From: Polytrichum commune
Taxonomy: Eukaryota > Streptophyta > Polytrichopsida > Polytrichales > Polytrichaceae
Direction of reading: 5' to 3'
Assembly: GCA_950295325.1 (NCBI GenBank)
Contig: OX485805.1
Coordinates: 23,299,501-23,363,500, forward strand
Length of the DNA stretch: 64,000 nucleotides
Shown: piece after piece, positions 11,916-24,929 of the stretch
Layout of the letters: each line of letters starts with the position of its first letter
How positions within the stretch are numbered: position 1 is the first letter of the stretch
Translations under genes and position numbers: made by a program
The notes under the pieces: model-generated
What the model saw: the letters and a program-made list of their open reading frames with translations, nothing else
The model's database searches: none
What the model was told of the DNA's origin: nothing

Positions 11916-11999
11916 CTCCTCACATGATATATATGGAGTATTTAAAAAATTTGTATATAGAGGCCCCAAGTTACTCTTTAGCTTTTATTTACTGTATAC

Positions 12000-12436
12000 A
12001 ATACACAATATACGGTATATGGTATACTATTTACTATGTATAGTTTACTCTCTTCTATATACGACATACTATTTACCGTTTTTATTTACTGTTTTTATTT
12101 ACTATTTTACCTATTGTTTTTATAAATTGTTTTTACTTACGGTTTGTGTTAACTGTTTGTATTTACTGTTTGTATTTACTGTTTGTATTTACTGTTTTTA
12201 TATACGGTTTTTACTTACGGTTTTTATTTACTGTTTTTACTTACTGTTTGTATTTACTGTTTGTATTTACTATTTTTACTTACTGTTTTTACTTACGGTT
12301 TGTATTAACTGTTTTTACTTACTGTTTGTATTTACTGTTTTTATTTACAATTTTTACTTACTGTTTTTACTTACGGTTTGTATTAACTGTTTTTACTTAC
12401 TGTTTTTATTTACTGTTTTTATTTATTGTTTACTTT
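12000..12436. repeat. 13-bp minisatellite, consensus GTTTNTATTTACT
   Basis: About 430 bp of tandem 13-bp units with variants (GTTTGTATTTACT, GTTTTTACTTACT, GTTTGTATTAACT). Because 13 is not a multiple of three, the translation cycles with a 13-residue period. This explains why long low-complexity Phe/Leu/Tyr-rich frames are open here without being genes. Confidence 0.9.
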
Positions 12437-12441
12437 TGTAC

Positions 12442-12693
12442 ATCTTCTAGCTAGATCTAGATCTAGAAGGAAGTCACCTACCTAATTAAAGATAGAACAT
12501 TCTTTCACGGACTTCCTTGCCATTGAGTATTTTCTATTTTAGTGCATTTATGTTGGATGAATGCATGTAATGTCTCTCTTCTACCTTAATTAGTAGTTAA
12601 TTAGGTAGGTGACTGTCTTCTAGCTAGATCTAGACCTAGAAGGAAGTTACCTACCTAATTAAAGATAGAACATTCTTTCACGGACTTCTTGCA
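12442..12693. repeat. Pair of about 80-bp direct repeats with inverted flanks
   Basis: The block starting TCTTCTAGCTAGATCTAG and ending TTTCACGGACTTC occurs twice (about 12442-12521 and 12615-12693), about 90% identical. The intervening AATTAGGTAGGTGAC is the inverse of GTCACCTACCTAATT inside the repeat, so the block can also fold back. Confidence 0.75.
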
Positions 12694-12733
12694 TTTGACA
12701 TTAAAGTGTCACAACTCTTACACATATGTGTAA

Positions 12734-12847
12734 GAGTTTTAAGCTTTTGCTTGATTTTTGAGCTCCGCAACACAATTCTTACATGTAATTACATGCATGT
12801 AAGAATTGTGTTGCGGAGCTCAAAAATCAAGCAAAAGCTTAAAACTC
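12734..12847. repeat. Perfect long inverted repeat (52-bp arms, 10-bp loop)
   Basis: The arm runs from GAGTTTTAAGC to TTCTTACATG at 12734-12785 and is followed by a 10-bp spacer. Its complete reverse complement is at 12796-12847. No mismatch is visible in the arms. A transcript would form a 52-bp stem. It may be a recent inverted duplication, a fold-back transposon or a small-RNA precursor. The sequence alone does not decide, because transcription is not shown. Confidence 0.9.
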
Positions 12848-13687
12848 CCACACAAAAGCTTTTTGTGTCAAAACTTCGTGTCGAAGAGACCATGTTTCCT
12901 TCTAGTGGAGGAGGTCTTGTTTTTTCTCTAGTGTGTACATTTTAAAAGACTATTGAGAATTTTGAAGTAAAGGTAGATGTACAAAGAGGGGCTAAGGTTT
13001 AAAGAAAAAGAAAATGATCATAGATGTGCTAGTTTCATCCAATTTACGTTCTCATCCATTTTTAATTATTACCTTAGCTTCAATGATGTGTGTTATGGGG
13101 TCATATTATTACGACTTACATCCTATGAATGAAAAGTGTTGAATGATTTTCTCATTGGAAAGTCAAATAAGATTGTGTATGTAACAAAGGCCTATTTATT
13201 TCACGATTTATATTTTTTCTACGTAGTGGAGGCATTTATCACATTCAATTGACAAGCTTAATGTAAATACATGAGTCCATTTCTAACCTACCGTTAGTAC
13301 GTATACAATTTTTTTTTTTTTATAAATTTCTTGTAGGTAGGGGGTTGTATTTCATAGCCACCCATGTACATCATTTAGGTTTCCGATGAAGAGTCCACAC
13401 CCCGGGTTTATGAGCTCCTCATGGATTGGTGAAGCACACAACTGAGCAAATGGGGACAACAATAACATAAAAATGGGATTAATTGTCAATTTATGAATGA
13501 AGTGGACATTCTAGAAGGCCCTGATAGGGATTTGATTTTTGGCTCTAAAATGCATAAAACCAACAACATTAAATTATTTTCCTTGGCTCTTGAGAGGCAA
13601 AGTCGGTGTGTAGATGTACGTGATGGTTGCTGGATCAAATTTGCACACCACACATGAAGGAGACTTTTGACACTCTTGTTTTGCTAT

Positions 13688-13822
13688 CATAACATTATTC
13701 AGATCCATAACAGTGTTATGCGGGACTGACAATATTCTACGGCATATTAGAAATATCCAAGAATAATATTTGAAATACTGTCAGTCCCACAAAACATTGT
13801 TATGAATCTTAATAATGTTATG
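13688..13822. mobile_element. Inverted-repeat element family F, short copy
   Basis: A 135-bp fold-back element whose ends CATAACATTATTCAG and AATAATGTTATG match the copy at 5674-5820. The internal inverted pair GGGACTGACA / TGTCAGTCCC is conserved. Confidence 0.7.
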
Positions 13823-16800
13823 ATTATGTTCATAATTTCCTATGGATTGTCATGTGGTTGCGTGCATGTGTAGGTTGTCGAAATTTGTGGTTCAAGTTTC
13901 TCGGATCTAACAAAGGTTTTTCTATTGGTGTGCAACCTATTTGCAGGGCAATTCCTCAGGTGTTTGGGGTCGGGGGCCAAGAGAGCGACACTTAAAAATT
14001 GCCTTGGCTGCGGAAATGAAGACATCAACTCTTCAAAAGCAAAGAAAGGATGAGTGCCTTGGAAGGGATTCCGAACGTCGGAGGAGGAAAAACTCACATG
14101 AGAACTCTTTGTTGCAACGCACTTGTGAGGAGGAGACAATATCAACAAATTCGGCATCAATTAGAATCATGACCCATGGTCCTCTTCATCTTGGGGAGGG
14201 GTTTTGTATAAGGATGCAACAACCTCCGGGGATGCGGCTTCATTGGATGTGCATTTGCTAAGGTCTATAGATCCCCCCCCCCCCACCCCTTTCTTGAAGA
14301 TGATTAAGAACTATGAGTGTATGAAGAAGTTTTAGATGAATTGGGTCACAAGATGCGCATGGAGGGAGATGATTCTCACAAGTGATGGACTACTATGCAT
14401 GATGAAATCCGACTATCACATCGCTTTAAGAGGTATGCCTGTGATTGTGGGTTCAAATTGGGACACTGTACAACGACATGGTGACACATTTGTCATCTAA
14501 GGAACTCATAGATGTATGCATCTAGATATCCAACTTATGTTGCCTAAGTCATGTAGTTCCTCTTTTTAGAAATTCCAATGATGACTCTAAAACCTTGACA
14601 ATGCACCCTACTTGTTCATGTTAAAATTATGTCTAAGTGCCTAGGGTTGGTATCATGTTGTTTGTGCTAAAGGCACCTCCATTCCCCCACAATATTATAG
14701 ATGCAACCACATTTTGCTACAAAACAATGATGCCTAGGCGACCATTTCACTATTTGCATAGTTGCATATCCAACCAACAATGTCCTCACCCCCCCCCCCC
14801 CAAAAAAAACAAAAAAAAAACAAATCCATGGCCGTACCCCTAGATTCATTCAAATTATCTATCCAATCCCACCCTCAAATTCAATGTGCACAACATGTGT
14901 ACCATGCAAATCTACGGAATATATTTGGTGGATGCCAAAAGCCGTGTGGTTGTTGTCAACGATCATGATCCATGCACGGCATACGTTGCATTTACTTTGA
15001 GAAATCTAAGTTTGCAATGGCCAAAGACTATACATTTTTCATGTTGTGAGATTTGCAGAAAATATGCAAAGACCATAGCCTACATTACAAAATGATGGAT
15101 ACCAAATACCAAGAAACCAAAGACCACAAACCATGGCCAAAGACCATATTGCCATGCCCCAAAACTGTAATGCCTTGGCCAAAGATCATCACTAAGAGAA
15201 ACCTTGTCATGTGCAACCACTTTGGCTATTGTAAGCATGGTTTGGTAGCCAACCATTGATTGACTACTGCCTTTAGCCCTTGTTGGCACACTGAATTTCC
15301 TAGTAGCCGACCACACTCGTTGATGTGGCCCTTGTAAATGAAGTGGGCAATCCCCACTTGCATGTCTAAGGGAGAAAATTTGTAAACATTCACGTGGCAC
15401 CTCAAATTTTGGTAGCCAACCACACTATGGTAGCTATTCTCCCATGCATGAGAATATCATTGTTATCAATTGTGTGTTTATGTTGACGTGATTGCCTTGG
15501 GTTATGCATTGAAGTTCTCCATGCAACATGGGGTTGCTTGATCAAGATTTTGTATTCTTATGGGACTTATTTTGTGTAGTTGGCAACTGTTAGGTGGGGT
15601 TGCACACAAAAGTATTGTTGCTCTGGGCATGAGCCATGTTAGTTGGCAAATGGGGCATGCATGGGTTGCCCACTCTCTGTGTGTGCCATGTGGGTGCTTG
15701 AGATTCATGAAATGTTGTGTTGGATGCCAATCTATAACCAAGGTTGGTTGTGGGGATAGATAGCAAAAACGGGCGGTAGATAAATGCCCATGGTTTGGCC
15801 AATCCTCGTGCATGCCGTACTAGATTCTCAAGACCCCACAAAACATAGTTTATGAGCATATGTATATTGCCATAGCTAAAAAGTTGTAGGCAATGAGCAA
15901 AATGACAAGCTAAGTTGTTTTGGTTGCTTCAACCATAAGTTTCTTGGTCATCCCCCCAAAAAACACTTGGACAACAAGGTTTGATTATTTGTTTTTAAAG
16001 AAAGAAAAAACTAATATGGATATTGATAAGGGAAAACTTTGAGAATACACTCTAAATGACCACGAACATAGTAGTTTCATGTGGTTTTTTCCCTGCATTG
16101 TGTATGTGTTGAAAAGAAATTGAGCCTCACATCTCTAGATTTCTCTAAGTATGTCCAAACAATTTGGTACCGTACATTGAGCTATAGCTCGTTGAACAAC
16201 ATGAAACCATATTTGCTTGATGCAAATTAGGAATGAATTTAAGATCTTGTTTCAAAGAAGTTTTGAGTCTTGGGTGGTTTCTTGAAATCGTGAGGCTCAA
16301 GAGGCTTGGCTTTGGACCCAACACATTTACACTAGCGTCCAACACCAAAACTTGATAATAATACTTTATTGGCCACTCAAGTCCAAAAACTGGGTTCAAA
16401 GATTGCTTTGAACCCAAATTCTTAGCCTTGGACCTTTTGTAACAACTCCCTTCATAAGGGGTTGTTTACATCATGAACCATGAAGTCGTCCCAAGGCACT
16501 GTAAAATTTGTGATTGGTTGTTGAACTCGTCTCAGGACCATTTTGGTTTACACCAAGGAAAAAATGTCAGAGTGACTATGGAGTTTGAGGTCTCCCAAAG
16601 ACATGTTTTAAGGCCTACATTATCCATTGACATGGTCCAATGGCTTTTGCAGTGGGAGAGGCAAAAGAGGTGCTATAGTAGAAAAAAAGTAAGGGCCCAT
16701 GGTAGAGAAATGTTGTTATAATATATTTTTAATGAATAATTTTTGCAGAAGAGAAGATGAAGAAAAGAGAAGACATGAGAGTGGTCAAACTTGATTGATT

Positions 16801-17730
16801 TATTGATTTATTGTTTTTTTCCCTTTCAAAACTACCATTTGGGGGCTATACTAAAAGATTAGCACATTGACTTTTCGATGCACAGTCATTCTTCTTGGTC
16901 CACATTCGGTTTACACCTAGTGAGGGGCCCAAAGGCTTTGTACATTGTTTTTTTTTTTAAAAAAAAAAAAAATAATAATTTTAAAGAAATCCGACCATGG
17001 AAGTTGGACCATGAAGTTGGACCATGGAAAAAGGCCATTTTCGGTGGTCCGACTTCATGGTTGATGGTGTAAACTGGCTCTTAGAATGGTTCACATATTT
17101 TGAACATGTAGTGCAATGATTTTTAAGCATATGTCTTTTTGGTGTATGTTGTTGGAGCCACACCTAACCACACACCACTCAATTCTAGGTGTCCAATTAA
17201 GATAAGTAATTGAATTAGGCACATGGACCTTATGTTACCTTCAAGGGTAATGAAGCCCTAATTGACATAAACCCTAACAAGTTATTGGACATAAACCATT
17301 TTGGTGGCTTCCCCTCTAAGCCCTTTGATCATGAACATCAATGGCCCACATTAAGAGGGGGAAAGGGGGGGGGGGGTTGGAGGCAAGGAGGATAACTCTC
17401 AAGGGCCAAGAAGCCATAACATGTTATTGAACAACACCATTTTGGCAGCCTCCCCTTAGGACCTTGCGATCATAGTGATCAACAACCTTGATCGAGTGTG
17501 GGGGAAGGAGAGAATCAAGTATTGCTCTTCCCCAATCATAATATTTCATAGTCCACCTCATGAAATGAAATTGATTTTGAAGTCCAAGAAGCCTAAAGGT
17601 TTATGGGACTAAAATACATCAAAATAATTTTAAACATGACTAATTCCCTAGAGCAATGGAGTGAGTAGCCTCCGTGAGATAGAGGCTAATATGAACTTGA
17701 TAGTGCCATTGGAAGAAAGTTTGTAGACTC
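13823..17730. other. Intergenic, no supported gene; poly-C and poly-A tracts
   Basis: Several short overlapping open frames occur on both strands, none with a recognisable domain or a splice-consistent extension. Long C runs are present near 14274-14284 and 14789-14800, the second followed by A runs. A copy of a recurrent intergenic repeat ('CACTCAA..CTAGGTGTCC..GATAAGT') lies near 17160-17230 and recurs near 34840, 35840 and 40810. Confidence 0.45.
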
Positions 17731-18463
17731 CATAACATTATCCAGCTGAGTATGGAGGGTGGATAGGGTTGAGAATGAGTCAAATACTATTCAGGAACTA
17801 TATATACCATGGTTGTTCTATTACCAACATTGTTATATGAGATTCAACCCCGGGGTGGCAACTCAAACAAGTAAATACAAGGGGCTCATCCAAAAATTTC
17901 ACAAAGGCATAAATTACGTACAAATAATCGTACATATAATCTAGATTGTGTTTATAATATTCTACAACTTTCAACTATTGAAGAGGAGTTGCAGAGTTTG
18001 AAAAGAGAAGCAAGAGAGAAGCCACCAAGAGAAGTCATGAAAAAAACTAAGGTTAGGGCTTACAAGCCAAAATCATCTATATTATCATCTTCAAATTTGT
18101 GTAGATTAAATAAATTATAATTAGGTATGATGGAGACCAAATTATGAACTAGCCCCCCCCCACCCTCCCTCGTCCAAGAGAAAATCCACATTAATTTCAA
18201 ATTATTCATGTATCATAATACATGGACATGGTCAAATCAAACAAGTATTACGTATTATGAACGATCTCAATGTGCACTACATCACTCCATTTTGAGTTTT
18301 GCAAAATTGTTCTTTGGTATGAATGTACAAGGATGAAATGGCTGGATTATCTGTTACAAATTGCTTTGCACCAATTGCCACCCTAGGGATTCAACCTGAT
18401 AAACTCGGATGAAGCACCCGGGTGTTGGAATGGATCGGCTGACAACAACTGAATAATGTTATG
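17731..18463. mobile_element. Family F inverted-repeat element, long version (tentative)
   Basis: Ends CATAACATTATCCAG at 17731 and CTGAATAATGTTATG at 18463 are inverted and match family F termini. The 733-bp interior has no convincing gene. It could be one long element or two unrelated family F ends. Confidence 0.4.
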
Positions 18464-19007
18464 TCCCTAGTACTACATTCTCAAATAGTGAAGGGAACTT
18501 ATGTGAAGTTGTAGATGCAACACTCATGCGCCAAATGGATACGGCACTGCACTCCAATACAATTTTTTTTGAGACTACTGCGTTACAGGTTTACATACAA
18601 CACTGCTAAATTTTGATCCAATAATAATAGTAGTGTTGAAAAGCAGAGTGAATTATGGCGGCGGCTGTCAACGGTGGAAGCAAATTAAGCTTGAATCACA
18701 TGAAAGCACAAATTTACAAATCTTCTGTGCACCGAATTCTTGGTCATTTATAGTACTCAGCTGCGAGCTCCTCTTGCTGCCAGCAAAATAGGAGAGAAGA
18801 CTAGAGCCTCGGCCCCTAAATAAAACCCCATAAAGTGCACACTTATATTGGTCATGCAAGTAGCACGACTTGCGTTCAACAGTCTTGGAAAGATTTGCAC
18901 ACTTCACTTGTAAATTTCTCGAAATTGCAGCATCCACAATGGCATGAGCAACACCTTCTGAAAGTATTTTATTTACTCATACAAAGATTCACTCCCCTGT
19001 TGCAGAC

Positions 19008-19234
19008 CAGTGATCGGGGAGATTTTTGGGCATAATCGGTTGAGATCCTAGTGTTTTGCAAGTCCAACCGGTTACATGTTGACATCCTTCGGTTTTTCTA
19101 TATTAATTTGAGGTATATTCCATAAATTCCTCTATAGTGATCGGTAATCCTCCTGAAGTCTTGAACTTCAACCGGTTATTTCTCAAACTCAACCGGTTCA
19201 TCTGTAACTAACTGCCGGTCCTCCCCGATCATAG
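19008..19234 (-). mobile_element. MITE family A, full-length copy
   Basis: A 227-bp copy in reverse orientation, from CAGTGATCGGGGAG to CTCCCCGATCATAG. It is flanked by TTGCAGAC (19000-19007) and TTGCAGAG (19235-19242), a 7/8 target duplication. It is one of the best-preserved family members. Confidence 0.85.
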
Positions 19235-19829
19235 TTGCAGAGAAAAATAATTGCAACCCATACAATCCATGTACCTCATACTGAACTTGAACCCTGTGTA
19301 TTTCTGGTTAACTATAAACTCCTGTGGAAGCAAGTTATTGCTACTGTGCACTAATTTAAGTTGGTTCTTCTCACAATTATGCAGTCTGGTATGCAGATTC
19401 TTGTACTGCAAATGCGAACAACTTATTGATGTTTTCAGAAAAGAAAGTGGTGCAAGTTATAAGTGGATTGCTATATTTGCACAAAGATGAAAGCCAGTAA
19501 GTGTGTAAGCAAGGTTCAGGCACGACTCACCCCTGCGCTGGGCACAGACTCTGACCCAAACCATTCTCAACTTCAGGCAGCTTTTGGACTGAAAAGGGCC
19601 ATAGTTTGCAACAGCACAATTGACACTTTATTTTAGTTATTTCTGGTGTCAATATGTCATCAGCAAATTAGGCGCCTGGTTGCAGTTGCACACAAAACAG
19701 TAGCAAGTGCACAGAGAACTTGACAGCGAAGCAACCAGTAGCGGGTAGAAGTGTGGACTCAAAAAGTCGACTCTCAAAGGATTCCTACTGCTTGTAAGTA
19801 TGTTCTTGCAAATATGTAATTGTTACATG

Positions 19830-20030
19830 CAACGAACGGGGAGGACCGACAACAGTTTGACCGGTTGAAGTTCAAGACTTCAGGAAAATTACCGATCACT
19901 TTGGAGGAGTTTAGAGAATACGCCGAGTCAAGTTATTAATGAAAAACCGATAGATGTCAACATTTAACTGGTTGGACTTGGAACCAGTAGGATTTCAACC
20001 GATTATGCCCAAAAATCTCCCTGGACACTG
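19830..20030 (+). mobile_element. MITE family A, copy with small internal deletion
   Basis: A 201-bp copy from CAACGAACGGGGAG to CTCCCTGGACACTG, missing a segment between the left terminus and the first AACCGGTT pair. The flanks GTTACATG/GCTTCATG match at 6 of 8 positions. Confidence 0.75.
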
Positions 20031-20242
20031 GCTTCATGCACATAACAGTACTAATGTCTACATAGTCATTGACTTCTTTTTCATTTACTTCTGGGGGGTT
20101 CTGCATATTCGGAGATGGAAAATGGGAATGTTAAAAATGTGAATTTTAGTACAGACATGTGCATTGACACATTCTTGGTGTGTGAGATTGACTCAATTGG
20201 ATAAGTTGGCAGACTGATTTGAAATGGCGTTGCAAGTGAGTC

Positions 20243-20474
20243 TCAGGGAGAGGGAATTATCGTATATGAGCGTACCTCTCATTCATCCAACATTAAAACT
20301 TGACCCCCTATATGTATTGCAGCCAATTCATGTCGACTAACCTCGATCGGGTCTTTCAAGCTAATTCCAGTGTCAGAACAACATTAAAAAAGTAACATCT
20401 GGACTGCATTTCAGGGATTTTATGTTGGATGAATGAGAGGTACGTATGCTCGTATGCGATAATTCCCTCTCTCC
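20243..20474. repeat. Fold-back element with about 50-bp imperfect arms
   Basis: The left arm starts CAGGGAGAGGGAATTATCG and continues to CTCATTCATCCAACAT. The inverted match is ATGTTGGATGAATGAGAGG..CGATAATTCCCTCTC at about 20422-20474, with a few mismatches. The central about 130 bp is unique. Probably a MITE; the target duplication is not clear. Confidence 0.65.
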
Positions 20475-23336
20475 AAGAATCTCTGTGATATTTCTGTTGT
20501 CATTGCTGTAGTCGACTCCTTAATTTGGAGGAATTGTGAGATCGGGTGACAAGATTTTTAACCCAGGTAAACCTGGGCTGGAGGAGTGGGGAGCCTGATA
20601 TATGGATGACTTATAATTACGATACATACTTGAGCTTAGAAGCTTAGAGACGGACATGCACTGAAACTTCTTGCTGTGTGAAGTTGCAGATTAATTTGGA
20701 AGAGTTGCACTGAGAGAGAGAGAGAGTAGTCACTGTGATCTAATTTTATTTTTTTGTGATTGCTGGGATGAGTAAGCTTCTTCCTAATTAGGAGGAGTTG
20801 GGAGGATTGGGTGATGGCATTTTGAACCCCACTAAAATGAGGTTGGAGGAGTGGCATGTGAATCGTGATGGAGGATAATTAAGGTGGATAATCTGCAACA
20901 AGTGAATTGTGTATGTAACATTGTTGCAGTTTTGAAGTTGACTCGATTGGATGAGTTGGAGGCCGATTGATTTGAAATGCGGTTGCAGAGAGAGAGAGAG
21001 AGAGATCTAAACCCTGTGGTAACTTTTCCAATGACACTTCTTATAAATAAGATTGCAAGTATTGTCATCATCCCAACTTACTTTTTAGTTCATCAAGAAA
21101 AAATTGGAACGAAGTTTGGTAAATTTTGCATCATAACATTTATGTAACGAACTATTGTCATAGATGATTGAAATCTCGATGTAAAATTACTTAGTACTCC
21201 GTAAATGATAGTGATTGCAACATTTGATAAACTATAATGCCCATTTTTGTTTTAACAAGGAATGAATAAATAATTTTAGATTTACATTTAGTGTTAGCAT
21301 AACATTATTAAGCAACTACGTGAAACACCATATTGATAATTTTGGGACTTTAGACCTAATTTGGGACTATGAGTGGTTGTATGAGACCACTAGAAACTAT
21401 TGGGAACGTCATTGGAAACAATGGAAGTTGTTAGGAAACATCGGAATCACGCACAAGAACACACATGAGAACTACTAGGGAACATCAACAACACATAAGG
21501 AACACACATAGGGAACATGCATAAGAAATACAAGGAAACATCAAGAACGCATAGGTAACACTCATAGGGAACATTGGGAACACGTAGAGAACATGCATGG
21601 GAACTACTAGGGAACATCAAGAGCACATAAGGAACGCACATGGTTACACGCATGGAAACTACCGGGGAACATCATGTAGAACATTATCTGAACCTCCATG
21701 GCCAACATGTGTGTGCACATTTTGTATGAAATTATACACACTATGGAAGGATGCCTTAAGTCCAACACCTCATAACCTTCAAAGGATTAAAAAAAACCAG
21801 TTTTTCTATTGGTAGCATTGCCCAATAATGAATGAGCTAGATTTCAAAGAGAGGTTGCAAAGTATAATTTAGAAATTTCCCTTACTTTTGAGACATGCAT
21901 CTATGGTTCATGCACCACTGTGATGAACCTGCAAAAATCATAGGTTGATTAACTTCCACATTTTATGATAGATTAAGTTTTGCGAGGACTGAATGAAGAG
22001 AATTCAATTATCTCAAATTTGACATTAAATCTCAATATGAAGATGTACAATATCGAGCCCAAATATTACCACATATAGGCACAATACAGCATGTAAATAG
22101 GACTCTAGAGGGTTCCTTTTGCTGCATACACGAATGGCCCATTAACTTTCAAAACATACCACTCCAACACATTGAGATATGAATAGTACGAAACACAATG
22201 TAAACAACTGCAAATAATGGCAAAGGCCATAATAATCTCAATTGATGTGCAGTAGTGAGTGTCACAAATACATTGAAACTTAGGGCTTCTGAGTGACAAC
22301 TCCCTTGGCAAACTCAATCTTGATATTGGAATCTTTGACCATAAATTAACCTACAAGATTGGTTGTAGATCAAACAAGCACTCCCAAGGAGACCAATTGC
22401 CAAGGATTGTGGCAACAATGACAACTCACACCCACATAACAGACATTGCCACATGAAGGGGCTCACAAGGAGACGGCCCAACATTTTTTCCAGGTGGACA
22501 CTATATTTGAGAACAATTTCAAGCAACTTCCTTCTTGTTCATCAACAACTAAGGTAGAAATACCATAACCCGTTAACCACCCTCTAGCTGTGCACTAGAC
22601 CGCCGTCATAATGGTGAAGTGCCATTTCCAAAACCAATCATGGCTAGGCAACAACTTCAATGCGTGTACACGTAGTGTAGCCAATGGGAGTCAAGAATTA
22701 ATGTACTCATGAGGTAACCGATTTAGGCGATGCTTTGCATGGAAATGCGGAGTACTGTGTTTGGTGTAGGGAGAATCTAATGAACGAGTAGTGGGTTGGA
22801 CAAACTTTCCACTTTGAAAAATTGTAGCATTTTTTGTTTAGGGCATAAAAATATGAAACAACTTGCATTCTTCATGAATCCTTCTCGTCTATCTTAGAAA
22901 ATGATCTCATGATTGTCAGACCAGATCTTCAATGCAAATCACCTTATTTTCACGGGTTATGGTATTTCTACCTTATGTAAGTTTGCGGCAGCCACATCAA
23001 CAAACATAAGAGAGAAAAAAATGCAAGTTACATTAAGCGACAAAGTGGTTTGTGCATGTTTACAGTGGAACGCGAAGAGAAGACAAGAAAATGGGATGGG
23101 AGAAGAGATTTGTGACTTCTTCACCTCCTCCTTTCCCTTCCCATCTAACCGTCCACAATGGACGCTCTAGATTATGCCGCCATCCCCTAATACATGTACT
23201 TCCTTGAGTGTAGTTTAGTGGAGTGGTGGGGAGAGGACAATCATACCTTAACACCCACCACCCATATGCCAAGATACTAGGTATCCATTAGTTGAACATG
23301 GTTATAAACCCATTGAGTGTCCACTAAGCACCTAAT
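20475..23336. other. Intergenic; microsatellites and a degenerate tandem repeat
   Basis: Contains (GA)n tracts near 20710-20730 and 20985-21004. Degenerate tandem units built on 'GGGAACAT' and 'ACTACTAGGGAACATCAA' lie at about 21420-21680. No gene is supported. Two adjacent minus-strand open stretches at 22105-22526 show no domain. Confidence 0.5.
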
Positions 23337-23541
23337 GAGCGCTTGGGAAGATTATTGGGTGTCATCAATCGAGTTCCTATTGTTCCCAAGACCAACCATT
23401 TACATGTTGTCATCTTATGGGTTTTCTTTATTAAATTGAGGGCAATTTTGTAAATTACTTTCAATAAATCAGTTATTTTTTTTAGTAGTCTTGTATTTGA
23501 ACCGGTTATTTCCCAAACTCAAGTGATTCGTATATAACTAC
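23337..23541 (-). mobile_element. MITE family A, strongly diverged copy
   Basis: Reverse-oriented match to the whole family A consensus: the ends are eroded, but 'TCAATCGAG..CCTA', 'CCAAGACCAACCA', 'TTACATGTTGTCATC' and 'GAACCGGTTATTTCCCAAACTCAA' are recognisable in order. No TSD is retained. Confidence 0.6.
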
Positions 23542-24699
23542 ACTAAGTATGGCATTTAATATTCTATTTGTCTTCATTGATACTAAATTTTGTAAATTAC
23601 ATGTATACTGTCCTCAACACTAAATGTAAACCTAACATTATTTGTCATTCCTCATAAATTTGTTTGGGTATATAGATTTACAATGTTACAATTATTGTCA
23701 CTTGTTAAGTGATTTTTCATCCAAATTTCAATCATCCATCTCAACATTTCATTACAGGAATGTGAGGACACAAAATATTCCAAACTTTGTTTCAATGATC
23801 GGCATGGATTTTATCCAAGTTTCAATCGTCCATGAGCCTATCCTTCTTAGCATGTTTTGACCACATAGTCCACCCTCTTTTGAACACATGTTGTTTCGTG
23901 TTTGTTCTTAATTCCACATCTTCCCACATACCATTCAAATATATGTGTGAATATAATTTGTTCCTATGATGGAATTAGGCATGTCAACCTAGTGGAAGGA
24001 ATAATGGAGTTGAGTGCAAGTTTTTCTCTAAGACATTGGCCCATATCTCTTGGCCCATATCTCTTTTGCTTTTTCTCTAAGACATTCTGGTGGGTACATT
24101 CTCCTCTAACACAAGATGGTCAATGCCATCAGGTTGTGGGATCATACTAGTATGCAAGCACAACGACAAAATGAAGGAAAACAAAAATATGACACTACCA
24201 AAATACCTAGGTAGCGCCATATGCCCCCCCCCCCTTGACAAAACACGTGTTTTAGACGTGGATTTTGTTTTAGAAACGTGGTAGAGATATATAGTAGATG
24301 GACCACCATAAATGAATGTAAGTGGAAACGAGACCTAAAGTATTTACATCCAGATTGTCAATCTTTTGATTGCATATTGGCCATATGGCCTCTAGATCCA
24401 CATAATCATGGGAAGTCATCCATCATCCATGACATTATTTTTTCACTTATTCATAAGAAGTGTCATCCAAAAAGTTGCCATTGTGACATAAAATACCATA
24501 TGACACTGGTGTAGCTTGAGTTATTAGTTGCTTGGGGGAATTGGGTGGTGTGGAGCAGAGGGGTTGATGAAGATGGGCCCACTTGTGGGTGCAAGTGTGG
24601 GGGAAGTAGGGCACCACACGGTTTTTTACAGTTGGTTTTTAAAAAAAAAAAACTCCAATCATGTGAAGTCCAACAAAATCCGGTTTTATTTGGTTTTAT

Positions 24700-24925
24700 T
24701 CAGGTTTTTTTGGCATTAAAACAAAAAATCCAATGCTTCAGCTGAAAAAAGTTGGAATTTTTCCATCCTTGATGATAATTACCGGCTGAAACACACATGA
24801 CGTGAAATACACATGGCGACAAGTGGAATAAAACCATCGTAAAAATTAGGTTTTTTTGCATTAAAACCAAAAACCCAACAAAAACCCAATGCATCGGCCG
24901 GGAAAAAGTTGGGTTTTGCCCACCC
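24700..24925. repeat. Imperfect duplication upstream of the receptor gene
   Basis: The block 'GGTTTTTTTGCATTAAAAC..AAAAATCCAATGC..GGAAAAAGTTGG' occurs at about 24704-24760 and again at about 24848-24915. It marks the boundary between repeat-rich intergenic DNA and the GC-richer region leading into the receptor gene. Confidence 0.55.
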
Positions 24926-24929
24926 TTGG

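Noticed and set aside
12019-12454. Open frames of 143 and 102 codons rich in Phe, Tyr, Leu
   Set aside because: They lie wholly inside the 13-bp minisatellite and simply translate the repeat in different frames.
13840-14261. 106-codon frames on both strands
   Set aside because: They overlap each other and lack recognisable features.
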